NCBI GenBank assembly: GCA_007844125.1
Contig: CM017563.1
Location: 29,460,094-29,524,093 of the forward strand
From: Sinonovacula constricta
Lineage: Eukaryota; Mollusca; Bivalvia; Cardiida; Solecurtidae
DNA: 64,000 bases
Direction: 5' to 3'
Under the pieces are notes generated by a model, which worked only from the letters and a program-made list of their open reading frames with translations, was not told where the DNA came from and ran no database searches. Below, one piece after another: positions 12,162-36,515 of this stretch (the first letter of the stretch is position 1; each line of letters opens with the position of its first letter). The translations under genes were made by a program, and so were the position numbers.

Positions 12162-12273
12162 ATTTGTTGATTCTTTTTGTCGAATTGTTGTTGTTGTACT
12201 TTTCGTTATATTTACACGTCGTGAATAGTGAGATCGTAATTTTCACACGCCGTCAAAATAGTAGACCGTAGTG
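12162..12273. promoter_or_regulatory. Bidirectional COPS9/EGLN promoter with two HRE cores
   Basis: Only 112 bp separate the COPS9 ATG (minus, 12161) from the EGLN ATG (plus, 12274), so both 5' UTRs and the core promoters must overlap or start within the neighbouring exon. Two hypoxia-response core motifs (RCGTG) read on the minus strand: ACGTG at 12219-12215 and GCGTG at 12250-12246, 31 bp apart. No TATA box is obvious in either direction. The motif is short and occurs by chance, so regulation by HIF is an inference. Confidence 0.6.
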
Positions 12274-23884
<11,611 letters not shown>

Positions 23885-24089
23885 GAAGACAGTTTTACAG
23901 AAGAAATCACAAAACTTAATGTCAAGGCTATAGAGCGGATCATCATAACCTGATAGAGATATGTCAGCCAGATCAAAACGTTGTATGTGATTGTGTAGTA
24001 GAGATTATATCCTGTTGATAAACGACCTGTAGAATGGATTCCAACTAACAAGGGGCACCCATTGCATACCCTTAACTCCTCAGTCCTGT

Positions 24090-24262
24090 ACTGTATGGGT
24101 TCAAATCCTGGTATCAAATTTTTTATGGGGAGATCTTTCAGCTGACCTGAGATATGCCATCATGTATACCTAGACATTTGTCTGTGGTTGTTTGATCTCC
24201 ACTCATGATCGCTGGACGTCACAAATTTCACCGTAATCGTGTCAGTACGATGTCTAAAATCA
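24090..24262 (+). mobile_element. tRNA-SINE family 3 fragment
   Basis: GGTTCAAATCCTGG is followed by GGGAGATCTTTCAGCTGACC and CTAGACATTTGTCTG, then a diverged body. It lies in the EGLN 3' flank or 3' UTR. Confidence 0.45.
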
Positions 24263-24595
24263 AAATCAACTTCCCACTCCTTCCAAACATTCTTGGTATT
24301 GTTCATTCAGGGGGGTTTCCAGGTGGCCAAGCCATCTGGGGTGATAATTATACTGTTGCTCTATTGATTTTTTTATATAATTCTGTCAACTGCTTAAAAA
24401 AGCACTGATAGCTTTACCAAGGACACCACAAAGCCCCTCAGCTGCTAAATCCTGCATTCTTACATTGTAATTTGCCATGTTTATAAAAACAGATCCATTT
24501 TTCCTGTGACAGATATGTACATGTTATGGCTTTTCAAGGGATTCCTTGAGTTTCTATCTTTTATACTTAATTGCGCTAGAACTAATACTTATATT

Positions 24596-25101
24596 TTAAA
24601 GGTGTATCCAACAATGTGTCTATCAAATACATATAATAATATCAAACCACTGCTTAGGTGAATTTGGGCATAATTTTTGTATAAACCCATACTTAAGTAT
24701 TACTTAATACGATTTTGAATTCTAAATGAACTGTTGGACAGAACTAATCGTGGAAAAAAATCACTCTGAATGTGTGTTCTTTCCATCGGTATAAAAGCTT
24801 GATAGTGCTCTCTGCTAAAAATAGACATCAACATCAGAACGTATTACCCGGATGAGTTTATAACGTGATCTCAAAAGTAAGTGGTTACATGGTTTTCTTA
24901 GTTTAAAAATAGCTATCTCTACAGTGTGGCTAGGATAGGAAATACTTGTTTGCAATGACAAGTGGTGATTTATGCTTGAATGTTCACACAGAACTGGGGC
25001 ATCAATGAAGAGCATTTTGCAGGACCTTTTCAGGTAACAATGACTTTTTTGGTTATTTGAGAAAATAAATTGTTGCCCAAATTGTTGGATACCAACTTTA
25101 A
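24596..25101 (+). mobile_element. TTAA-flanked MITE, full length
   Basis: TTAA at both borders encloses inverted ends (AAAGGTGTATCCAACAATGT; complement of ATTGTTGGATACCAACTTT) and the family interior. About 506 bp, noncoding. Confidence 0.75.
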
Positions 25102-25191
25102 ACATTCCATAAAAGGTGACTCTTTAGGTGCATGTACATTTTATAAGGTATCTGAGATAGGAAGCTCTGTGTAACACCTGCTCAGAATTTT

Positions 25192-25197
25192 AATAAA
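25192..25197 (+). terminator. Possible EGLN polyadenylation signal
   Basis: AATAAA lies about 1.3 kb after the EGLN stop, just downstream of a MITE. I saw no AATAAA nearer the stop outside that MITE. The assignment is weak. Confidence 0.2.
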
Positions 25198-25524
25198 ACA
25201 AGGAACTGCTTGCATTGGTATATCCTTCTGTCATGTATGAAAATATTGTTATGGATGAATTCATTAATAAAATGTTTGAAGATTTTTGTATATTACAGTT
25301 GTACATTGAATATCAATAAAACTTTTATTTTATTTATACATGTTTTTCAAACATTCCTTTCAGACTTGCACACTTATACAAAACACTTACACACTTATAC
25401 AAAAACTTGGTAAATAAATAAAAATGTTTTACATGTAATAAGTACCATTAGTTCTGGTGAAAATTCATGCTCTTTTGGCAAACTTGGACAATATTTTTTA
25501 TCCACAGTTTGTTTATAAAAGTCT

Positions 25525-25966
25525 TTAAAGGTGGTACCCAATAGTTTGCCTAGATCTAATACATGTAACCATCTTATCTGTGTTCTAGGGAATGAGGGCA
25601 TAATTGATGTATACACTCATACTTTAATTTAAATCAAAGCTGTTTATAACACAACCTTTAATTATTTGCTTTAAATGTCCTTTCTTTCCAAATCTGTAAA
25701 TACCAGGTAAGTTTGATGGGGATTTTAGCTTCAGAACTTACTACTCAGATGATCATGTAAGGTTATAGTTTAAAATAGCTAACAGTGCAGCCAGAATAGG
25801 ATAGGGAATACATGTTTGTAATGACAAGTGGGGTTATAGCTTTTACTTTTTAAATGAATGTAGGGCACCAATAAATAACATTTTGCAAGACCTTTTCAGG
25901 ATAATGATTAATTTGGTTGCATGAGAGAGAAACAAAACTGGTTCAACTGTCAGATACCATCCTTAA
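25525..25966 (+). mobile_element. TTAA-flanked MITE, full length, abutting a minisatellite
   Basis: TTAA borders with inverted ends (AAAGGTGGTACCCAATAGTT; complement of AACTGTCAGATACCATCC). Its interior is more diverged than the 24596 copy. The 37-bp array starts at its right border. Confidence 0.7.
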
Positions 25967-28065
25967 ACTTATGGTGTAAATTTATATCAAAAGGTCCCTA
26001 AATCTATTGTGTAAATCAACATGAAATAATGTCTCTAAATCTATGGTGTAATTTAATGTGAAAAAAGGTCTCTAAACCTATTATGTAATTTAATGTGAAA
26101 AAAGGTCTCTAAACCTATTGTGAAAATTAATGTGAAATATGGCCTCTAAACCTATTGTGTAAATTAATGTGAAATAAGATCTCTAAACTTATGATCTAAA
26201 TTAATGTGAAATAAGGTCTCTAAACCTATTTTGTAAATAAATATGAAATAAGTCTCTAAACCTTTGATCTAAATTAATGTGAAATAAAGTCACAAACCTA
26301 TGATCTAAATTAATGTGAAATATGGTCTCTAAACCTACAGTGTAAATTAATGTGAATTGTGGTCTCTAAGACTATGGTGTAAATTAATGTGAAATAAGGT
26401 CTCTAAACATATGGTGTAAATGTGAAATAAGGTCTGTAAGCATCTGGTGTAAGTTAATGTGAAATAAGGTCTCTAAACCTATTGTGTAAATTAATGTGAA
26501 ATAAGGTCTCTAAACCTATGATCTAAATTAATGTGAAATAAGGTCTCAAAACCTATTGTGTAAATTAATGTGAAATAAGGTCTCTAAACCTATGATCTAA
26601 ATTAATGTGAAATAAGGTCTCTAAACCTATGGTGTAAATTAATGTGAAATACGGTCTCTAAACCTATGGTGTAAATTAATGTGAAATATGGTCTCTAAAC
26701 CTACGGTGTAAATTAATGTAAAATAAGATCTGTAAGCATCTGGTGTAAGTTAATAATAAATAAGGTCTCTAATCCTATTGTGTAAATTAATGTGAAATAT
26801 GGTCGGTAAGCATCTGGTGTAAGTTAATGTGAAAAAAAGTCTCTAAAACTATGATCTAAATTAATGTGAAATATGGTCTCTAAACCTATTGTGTACATAA
26901 TTGTGAAATAAGGTCTCTAAACCTATTGTGTAAATAAATGTGAAATAAGGTCTCTAAACCTATTGTGTAAATAAATGTGAAATAAGGTCTCTAAACCTAT
27001 TGTGTAAATTAATGTGAAATATGGTCGGTAAGCATCTGGTGTAAGTTAATGTGAAATAAAGTCTCTAAACCTATTGTGTAAATTAATGTGAAATATGGTC
27101 GGTAAGCATCTGGTGTAAGTTAATGTGAAATAAAGTCTCTAAAACTATGATCTAAATTAATGTGAAATATGGTCTCTAAACCTATTGTGTAAATTAATGT
27201 AAAATATGGTCGGTAAGCATCTGGTGTAAGTTAATGTGAAATAAAGTCTCTAAACCTATGATCTAAATTAATGTGAAATATGGTCTCTAAACCTATTGTG
27301 TACATAAATGTGAAATAAGGTCTCTAAACCTATTGTGTAAATAAATGTGAAATAAGGTCTCTAAACCTATTGTGTAAATAAATGTGAAATAAGGTCTCTA
27401 AACCTATTGTGTAAATTAATGTGAAATATGGTCGGTAAGCATCTGGTGTAAGTTAATGTGAAATAAAGTCTCTAAACCTATTGTGTAAATTAATGTGAAA
27501 TATGGTCGGTAAGCATCTGGTGTAATTTAATGTGAAATAAGGTCTCTAATCCTATTGTGTAAATAAATGTGAAATAAGGTCTCTAAACCTATTGTGTAAA
27601 TAAATGTGAAATAAGGTCTCTAAACCTATTGTGTAAATTAATGTGAAATATGGTCGGTAAGCATCTGGTGTAAGTTAATGTGAAATAAAGTCTCTAAACC
27701 TATGATCTAAATTGATGTGAAATAAGGTCTCTAATCCTATTGTGTAAATAAATGTGAAATAAGGTCTCTAAACCTATTGTGTAAATTAATGTGAAATATG
27801 GTCGGTAAGCATCTGGTGTAAGTTAATGTGAAATAAAGTCTCTAAACCTATTGTGTAAATTAATGTGAAATAAGGTCTCTAAACCTATTGTGTAAATTAA
27901 TGTGAAATAAGGTCTCTAAACCTATGATCTAAATTAATGTGAAATATGGTCTCTAAAACTATGGTGACGTGATGTATTAATGTGAAATGAAGTCTCAAAC
28001 CCTATGCAGTAAATTTATGTAGAAAAAGGTCTCATAGCCTATATGGTATCATATAAATTAATGTT
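25967..28065 (+). repeat. Minisatellite, 37-bp unit, ~56 copies
   Basis: The main unit is GGTCTCTAAACCTATTGTGT followed by AAATTAATGTGAAATAA. A variant contains GGTCGGTAAGCATCTGG. Variant positions (26801, 27023, 27097, 27208, 27430, 27504, 27652, 27800) are all separated by exact multiples of 37. Confidence 0.95.
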
Positions 28066-28182
28066 TAAAAGGTGTTAAGATGTAAATTAATTAAAATGAG
28101 ATTGCATGAACCTTCACAATCACAATAGTTTTCTAATTCAAAAGGTTAGCATCTGACAAGTAGAATGGTGCAAAATGGATGC

Positions 28183-28445
28183 ATACATGTGAACTCTCCC
28201 ACTTTTGGAGAGATTCCCTCTTTTTAGCTTCAACATTATTTGAAAATGAAGGGTGTTTTACACATTTTCAGAAATCTCCCAACTCGGAACCAGGTAACTT
28301 CCTTCTTTGTTTGTATGAAAATAACAATTCTCCCACTTTACAAGTGAAACTCTCTCTCTCTGTGGCCTCAGAAAAAGTTGTTGGTGATGATAAAGTACAA
28401 TCATTGGGAAAAAAAAAAAAAAGTAATATTTTCTTGATTTTGGCA
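28183..28445 (+). repeat. Dispersed repeat fragment (CTCTCCCACTTTTG type)
   Basis: CATACATGTGAACTCTCCCA followed by CTTTTGGAGAGA matches the complement of 41523-41560. An open frame here (28179-28475) reads like repeat sequence and has no recognisable domain. Confidence 0.5.
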
Positions 28446-30984
28446 TATCTAATTCTTATTATTCTTTTTGAGTAAAAAGTTAGTTAAATGTGCCTTGTTT
28501 TGAAATCTTTAGGGCGCAGTAACATGTTTGATCTTGCTCTTCAAAGTTAGAAAACTCTATGACCCAATGAGTCAATACTTTGTGCTTTCAAAGCATACAA
28601 TAGACAGTATTATTAGCAGTAAGTAATACATCGTAAATAAATGCACACAATGTCCAATCATGTGTTAAAACACATAAAAACACATCAATTTGCAACATTA
28701 ATTTTTGTTTTTGTACATTTTTTAGAAACTTCAATTTTTACTATTATAAAAGGTAAACTATTTTTTGAAGTTAACTTAGTTTTCATCCAGAATCTTGATG
28801 ATTTCTGAACAAAAGTGTTGAATTTAGTACAAAAACATAATTATACATCATTGTCTCTCATTTAAATAATATTTGGGATATTTACGAGATGTTTAGACTT
28901 TTAACCCGTTTTGTGGTAACCTTTTGTGGTAAAATTTTGCATAAGGTTGAAAATTGAAATTTCTCCAAGGTGTTTGAAAACAACTATAAATGTCACAAAT
29001 TTGTTTGTTTTCATGTTGTTTTTTTCTTGATTTTCAGCCATTTAAGGCAAGACAATAAAGATATTTTATCAAGAATCAAGTTTATTACTAAACTGGTTTT
29101 ATAACAAAACGGGTTGTAACAACGCCTTCATGAAGATTTGTTTAAAAAGCATATTCCGTAAACCAAGATTTGTATATATATTATTATTATTATGATTATT
29201 ATTATTATTATAATTATTATAAGAATTTATAACAATGAATATACTTTTTAAGTTTTTGAAGATCTATGTGAAAATGTAAGTTTTACTTTTGATAACATTT
29301 TACACATGTACTTGGTCATAGCTCTAATTGATTGGTCTTGTGCAACTTACTTTTTATTTAAAATTTTATATTTTTATATTACATGTTGTACAAAGGTGAA
29401 ACTCAAACAAACATATCTGTCTGTCTGACTGTACTTAATTATGTATAAATACTTAAATATATAAACAAATACACAATTATGCATAGAATTTATTTATAAT
29501 AGTTTATACAAAAAATAGTTTTGGCAAATTTATTAATAATGAGCCAGTTGTATAAGCAGAAAACACTTTGTATCACTGTATGAAAGAAAAACTGGGAGAA
29601 TGTGTTCATGACTTTTCTTCTGTTCATGTAACAAGTATACCTATAAAATGGACAACTCTTGAAAAAAGGTCATTGACATTAAATGTATCACCCCGCAGTG
29701 TTGCGATGTTTAGATTTTGTGTGGTGAATGTAGTAGTAATCATAGAATCCACACATTGAAATTTCAGTTATCTTTTATTTGCTCTGCAACTCGCTTGGCT
29801 TAATGTTCTCATTTTTACACAGTTCTGCACTCTCTTCTAATCTTCACTTTCTTTCCTTCCATCACTTATTCATTTCTCAAATTATCACTATCTCTTTCTC
29901 TTCTTCCTCTGATAACTTTATCTGTCCATATGTTACAATCTGTCCATATGTTACATTTTCCTTCTCTATTAAGCCCCACCCATTTCTCACATTCTACCAG
30001 TTAGCATAATAATTAATCTCTCTCATCCATTGGTTCATACATTCAATCATTCTCTAATCACATCAGCTTCTTAAGTCTCTCATACTCCAGTTTGACATTC
30101 AGCATGGCACTAAGCTCTGATTACCCATTGTAAGGATTAACTCTGGCTTTGTTAACATCAATGCCATTGAAGGTAGATTTTAGCTGTGACCATATTTACT
30201 ATGCTAATTAAGAAACTTGGTCCAGACATTGGAAGGAAGTTGGTATTTTTTTATCTGGATTAGTTATGTTATCTACATAGAACTAGGGCCATGCATCCTG
30301 CCAGGTGATAGATCGATGTAATTTTAATGATTTTTGATAAATTTATATGCAGTAGGCTTCATAATCAAGTATGAACATTTCATACTCAAGTCTGTAAGAT
30401 TTTGATTGTGTGGCAAGCCTTTAACATAAATAAATTGGGGGTTAATGAATATAAATATTAAGCTTTGAGTATGATATAAAAAGATGTTTAACACAATAAC
30501 TTTCAAAGCATCAATGATACATTCAGATTTTACATAAACACTGTTAAAACCTTGCTGAACTCACCGTAAGATAAAAACTGGAAGATCACCTTAATCAGTT
30601 GTGTGTGTTTGTGTATGGGTGCATATGTAAGTATTTGTTGAGAGTGTGTATGACTTGGTAATTTATCAATTGCAAATAAACAAAGAACAAAACATTTAAA
30701 TGTATTGTTTCATAAGAATCTCCTATAGTCTCCTGTTGTACTTGACCTGTGACAGTTGCCTTTTAGGACATTGCTACATGTACGTCACTACGAGGTCACT
30801 TATGGACAACATGTTCTATGTTATGTGATATTGATTTGTAGATGCTCTAGTAAATTATGTAATGTTTTTAATGGGTGATGCAACAGGTACACTCTTGAAT
30901 AGTATAAGCTGTTAAAAATGGGCTGTTGTTTGTTTGTTTTTGTTGCTGTTTTTGTTGTTTTTTTGTGTTGTTTTTTAAATTACT
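28446..30984. other. No gene seen; AT-rich sequence
   Basis: Only short frames occur, with no domain. An ATT microsatellite lies at about 29178-29222, and the tetrad GTCCATATGTTAC is duplicated near 29935. Confidence 0.5.
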
Positions 30985-31940
30985 TTAGACCTGAGTTAGA
31001 CCTGAGTTAGACCTGAGTTAAACCCGAGTTAGACCTGAGTTAGACCTGAGTTAAACCCGAGTTAGACCTGAGTTAGACCTGAGTTAGACCTGAGTTAGAC
31101 CTGAGTTAGATCTGAGTTAGACCTGAGTTAGACCAGAGCTAGACCAGAGTCAGACCAGAGTTAGGCCTGAGTTAGACCAGAGTTAGACTTGAGTTAGACC
31201 AGAGTCAGACCAGAGTTAGACCAGAGTTAGACCAGAGTTAGACCCAAGTTAGACCATAGTTAGACTTGAGTTAGACCAGAGTTAGACCAAAGTTAGACCT
31301 GGGTTCGACCTGAGTTAGACAGAGTTAGACCAAAGTTAGACCAAAGTTAGACCTGAATTAGACCTGAGTTAGACCCAAGTTAGACCTGAGCTAGACCTAA
31401 GTTAGACTGGAGATAGACCAGAGTTAGACCAAAGTTAGATTAGAGTTAGACCTAAGTTAGACCAGAGATAGATCTGAGTTAGACCAGAGTTAGAGCTAAG
31501 ATAGATCAGAACTAGACCAGAGTTATACCTGAGTTAGACCAGAGTTAGACCTGAGTTAGACCAGAGCTAGACCAGAGTCAGACTAGAGTTAGGCCTGAGT
31601 TAATCCAGAGTTAGACCTGAGTTAGACACCTGAGTTAGACACCTGAGTTAGACCTGGGTTTGACCTGAGTTAGACCAGAGTTAGACCAAAGTTAGACCTG
31701 GGTTAGACTTGAGTTAGATCTGAGTTAGACCTGAGTTAGACCTGAATTAGACCAGAGCTAGACCATAGTTAGACCAGAGTTAGACCTGAGTTAGACCAGA
31801 GATAGACCTGAGTTAGACCAGAGTTAGATCTAAGATAGACCAGAGTTAGACCAGAGTTAGACCTGAGTTAGACCAGAGCTAGACCAGAGTTAGGCCTGAG
31901 TTAGACCAGAGTCAGACCAGAGTTAGGCCTGAGTTAGACC
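30985..31940 (+). repeat. Minisatellite, 11-bp unit, ~87 copies
   Basis: The unit is GTTAGACCTGA, with frequent GTTAGACCAGA and GTTAGACCAAA variants and occasional GTCAGACC or GCTAGACC. An 11-bp period cycles through all reading frames. No frame is likely to be coding. Confidence 0.95.
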
Positions 31941-34900
31941 TTCAAGACTTTAAAGACCACCCATGCATTCTAGAAGTGTTGTAAATAACAGCAGTGTGGG
32001 AATATTCATTTGTACTAACAATTGTATTTTTTGGATTCATAGAGAAATTTGCTTTATTGTGGTTTATAATTTTAAAAATGAATTTGGCCTTTCATCAAGT
32101 AAGTGAACAATTTTATTGGGACATTGATCAGCTTTTCCTTTATTTGAGTTGTATGATTTGTTGTTATGTTTGTTGAATATATATATTGTAATAATTTTGA
32201 ACTTGTTTGTTAAATAAAATACGTTGTTTTGTAATTAAACTTGTTGCCAGCTGTTACTTTCTGTTCTGCCATCGATCGTAGCAATATGTATAAATGATGT
32301 GAACCATTACCTCTAAAAGTAATAGCCATGTTTATTGGGTTTATCATCCCACCAACTGTGGCAACAGTATTTCAGTTATTTGGAGAGTCAGTAACCATGA
32401 CCTTGCTCCAAAGACTAAAGCAGAGGGAAAAACTTGCAGAGGCAGAATTTACCTATGTTTGCCTGATGTTTATGGATGTGTAAACAACAACAACAACAAA
32501 ATATTTGGTTCTGGGTTTTATAAAGAAATAAAATAAGAGCTGAAATATTTAAAAGTACCAAAAATGGTTTTGTAAAACATTGCTAGAGGCATAAAATGCA
32601 ATATTGTGTGAATTGTTTACCAAACAATTTACAAAATCAAATTGATGCAAAAGTGACCAAATGGTTATACTTTTAGAAAATGATACTTGCATTTATCAAT
32701 GAAATCTCATTTGCACATCTAATAAGTCTGTATTGCACTAAATATATTAACAAATACATTTTGTATACTATGTATATATTGAGCCAATTTACCTTAATAT
32801 TTAAATAATTTAATAATATTTAAAATATGAAAAAATATCAATTATTATGTGGACTAAAATTTCTTTCACAGAAATTTGTTTCAGTTTTATAATTCAACCC
32901 CATCCATATTCTTATATTTATATTTAAAAATATAAATGACAATAGTTTCCAAAATAAAAAATAAATAAAATAGTAAATGTCTGATAAAAAGTCAGATTTT
33001 ATGCATAAACTTCAAATCAAGCTTTGACTTATATATGAACCATTAAAGTTTGCTGTCTATATTATTTAAAAACCATTTCAATAATAACAACAACAACAAT
33101 ATATTATCACAAGCAAAAAGGCGACATGTCAATATCACAGAATTAAACAACATAACAGCCTCACTTACAGATACATTTCTCATTTAGATTTTCACATGGT
33201 CAAATCCCAGAATATTTTTCACATAACGTTACCTTAAAAACATAATTCCTTTTCTTTTCATGTCATCATTCTGGATATGTAGTCATACTCAGATACCACT
33301 GGCGTAGCTTCCTTTAGGCACTGTACGCAAGTGCCTACATTTTTTTTCAAAAATCAAAATTTTAAAAATGCCAACAATGGAAAAAATATAGGCGACGGTG
33401 GTCCCAGTGTATACATGAGCTTCAGATACTCTTATCACACAATCTTTTGTGCCTAATTCCATAGGTACATAGATTTTTTAACTGTTACTGAAAAGTGTAG
33501 CAAACGCATGTATACAAAATTCTTATATAATATATGAGCCAGTACCCGTATATGCAAAAAATATGTTGACGCTACTCTAAGCACAGGGAACCAAGCGAAG
33601 GTGACAGAGCGGTTAGCGTTTTAAATATAAACATTAAACATGGCTGAGTACAGTTCTCCTTAACCAGATATCAGTTCGCCTAAATTTTATGTGAGCATTC
33701 GGGACATGGACACCCCCACCCCCGCCCCTAAATTTTATGTGAGCATTCGGGACATGGACACCCCCACCCCTGCCCCTAGATTTAAAGTGTCTACACATGC
33801 TTTTCTGTCAAGTTACGTCCCTGAATACTACAATGGAAACAGTGAATAATATATATTAGTGACGTGAAGCAACAATAAGTAAATAGTTGGAACAGGTGGA
33901 GAACAAATCTCTGCTGATAGAAATTTCTACAAGTGAGGCCTGTTCATGTGTTACAATATTGCTTAAGGAAATCATCAGCATTAACAGAATTATCTTTAAT
34001 TGAGCTTAAGTCTAACTTAATTACAACAAAGTAGAACAAAAAGTTGCTACTTCCAACTATGAGTTCATAAACTATATAACAAAAAACAAATAAACTCAGT
34101 AATAAAAAAATAATAAGAAGAAAAACTTGCAATTGTTGTAGTTGTATAATTATTACTATAGAGATGAACTCCTTTATTTGTCAACAAAATAAGTACATAT
34201 TTAAAATATGATAGATTATCAATTGTAACATATTATAACAGTGGTTTTTACATTTTAACATGTACTTTCATTTTTAATCACCATATTAAAATCTTTCTTA
34301 AATAGCACATTTTGGTCGAGAATTTACCTACCTTTTTCTTTTACTATTTTCTAAAAATAAAATTTGTTTTCAATCAATATAAAACAATCTGTATGAAAAA
34401 AAAATAAAACAATTTTCTGATGCAATGAAGCACAATGACCTGACACCAGCATTAAATCAGTTACAGGTACACTTATACACATGTAGCTGTATATTTGCAT
34501 CATAACACTATCTTCATAGAATGTTCTTACATGGCTAATCAATACAGTATACATGTACTCAAGAATAGACACACAATTAGAAATGATGGTCCCAAGTATG
34601 GCTAAGCAGCTGAACTTGTAACTCCTTAGCCCCTCACTGAGAGGGTGTAATGTTTCTAAATACTAACAGAACATGATGAACTCACTATTTAAAGTCCCAT
34701 CTGACATAAGTGTGAAAGCATAAAATGTATTTCTTACTACTGAATGGGATGCAACTTTTCCAAATCTTTCTGATTTCAAACAATACATTCTTTATTTGAT
34801 AATTTCATGTAGTTTCATGCATTTATGTATTACTAACCTATGTGTGCAAAAAGAACATCAATTCTCAAGAATGTTGTTGCAACACGTGTGTTCTTTTATC

Positions 34901-35200
34901 AGTTGTTCTGATATTAAATAAAATAGCCAGTATTCAAAACAATAAATTAAATGGTAGACAGATTTAATTTAAAAAATATTCAGACTGGGAACAAGCTGAA
35001 ACCAAAATTAAAAAAGAACACAAAAAATAAAACATTTTTCTGTAAGCCAAGCCAGTTACATTTTTAGTGAAAGTTTTGTTCATATTTGGGTGTCAAACCC
35101 ATGTTGTAAAGGGTAAAGATATGTTGATGTGAATAGAATGATTTTAGATTAAGACATATCAAAAATCTTTGTTAAACATGTAAACAATAGCTAACAATAA
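31941..35200. other. No gene seen; repeats and AT-rich sequence
   Basis: A SINE family 2 tail fragment on the minus strand lies at about 32328-32400 (ATTGGGTTTATCATCCCACC, CAGTTATTTGG). An almost exact direct duplication of about 52 bp (CCTAAATTTTATGTGAGCAT through CCCCCACCCC) lies at 33677-33776. The 3' end of the minus-strand repeat-protein transcript probably falls near 34791-34796, where AATAAA reads on the minus strand. Confidence 0.5.
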
Positions 35201-35576
35201 GTCCCAGAGTTCCAGAGGAGTGGAGAATATATGATGTGTATAGCTCTACATCATAATATTCCCACCTAAACCTTAAGATGTGGGCTATTATGAGTTTATC
35301 TTACTGAAATGGTAAAAATAAGTATCAGAGATGTATAGGTGAAATCAAGGATGCATCATTAAAAATATGTCTTATCTGAATGAATCTGAATGAATAATCC
35401 CCAACATTCACTATCATGCAATGACTAACACAGATAAGCCTAACACTTTTCATGATAGATTTTTTTCTTAATCCTCTTTTTACAAATAAAAAATAAACAA
35501 ACTTTAAGGAGTCTGGGTCTACGCTATTTGCTTAAGCTGATTAATTTGTGCTTAGCAGGATAACAGTTCAATCAGA

Positions 35577-36515
35577 TCATCGTCTTTTTCCTGGGGCAGA
35601 TACTGTATATATTCGTCCTTGTTCTGCAAATATTTTACTCATTTGACCACGACTGTTTTTCAAAATTTGCTTTGCCTGCTTGGAATGGGTTCTGGGGGCA
35701 GGTCTGGGGTCAGAGGGCAAATTGGACCCATCATGCATCAGTCTTGACATTCTCCCACCTTTATCTAGGTGTGCATTGTCCATACCTAGAGCACCAACCT
35801 TTGGTGGTGGTTGAGCATCAGTTGGCAACTGTCCATACTTTCCCATCAGGGTTCCCATATATCCCTTGCCTTTCTCAGCAATTTCGTGAGCTTCTGGCTT
35901 GACCCTGGGCTTGTAATCAGGCCTAGATGACATCGATCCATAGCTATGAAGATTTTTGTTCATTTGTCCTCCCCTGTCAAGATCTGCATTTGCTGCTGCT
36001 TCACATTTTACTCTTGGTACTGCTCTAGCAGAATTGGGAAGTTTCTTGGGATCGTGCAATAAATTGCTCATCCGACCACCTTTATGTTGCTCTGCAGTGG
36101 CCTCTGCTTCTGATTTCACTCTTGGTCGTCCAGGAGTATCCGGTCGAAGATGTCCATAATCATTGAACAATGCTGCTGTTTGTTTACCTTTGTGACATTC
36201 AGCAATTGGCATCCCTGACATAGAGACTCTAGCGACGGAAGACACATCAGGACGTGGAGTAGCTTGGCCATAAAGGAGATTATTCACTGTACCATTACGT
36301 CCCATCTCATAGTTATTCTTTGCTTCATAGCTAGGACATTTTGGCTCAGGCTTTGGCTCATCAACATACTGTGGTCTGTCAGTAAATAAACACAAATTGC
36401 CTCTTCCTCTGTTTGCATACTGTTCTGCCTCAGGTTTAACCCGAGCATTTGGTCGTGGAGTGTCTTCTACATTAGTAGAATTAAACCCTGGATATGGTTT
36501 GCATTCATAGGCCAT
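35577..36515 (-). CDS. Unrecognised repeat protein (8 x ~36 residues)
   Basis: I do not recognise a named family. The frame is intact for 312 residues from an ATG at 36515 in a strong Kozak context (CACCATGG) to the stop at 35577. It has no introns in the coding part, but the 5' UTR is spliced: acceptor TTTCAG ends at 36545 and a donor (CAG|GTAAGT) at 36930. The protein is built of eight units starting near residues 25, 59, 96, 132, 168, 204, 239 and 275, with a 34-37 residue period. Each unit runs roughly R-V-K-x-E-A, then A-x-x-x-K/R-G-G-x-M-x-x-L, then Y-G-x-L-P and a Pro-rich link. Units 2 and 3 are the most diverged. It is basic and rich in Pro, Lys, Arg, Gly and Met. I see no signal peptide, membrane segment or catalytic motif, so a disordered scaffold or filament-binding protein is possible but not shown. 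Confidence 0.85.
   Translation of the reverse strand: MAYECKPYPGFNSTNVEDTPRPNARVKPEAEQYANRGRGNLCLFTDRPQYVDEPKPEPKCPSYEAKNNYEMGRNGTVNNLLYGQATPRPDVSSVARVSMSGMPIAECHKGKQTAALFNDYGHLRPDTPGRPRVKSEAEATAEQHKGGRMSNLLHDPKKLPNSARAVPRVKCEAAANADLDRGGQMNKNLHSYGSMSSRPDYKPRVKPEAHEIAEKGKGYMGTLMGKYGQLPTDAQPPPKVGALGMDNAHLDKGGRMSRLMHDGSNLPSDPRPAPRTHSKQAKQILKNSRGQMSKIFAEQGRIYTVSAPGKRR

Noticed and set aside
30985..31940. Interstitial telomere-like TTAG-containing array
   Set aside because: The period is 11 bp (GTTAGACCTGA), not the 6-bp TTAGGG of most animals.
35672..36159. Plus-strand frames of 76 and 67 codons
   Set aside because: They are antisense shadows of the eight-repeat protein gene.
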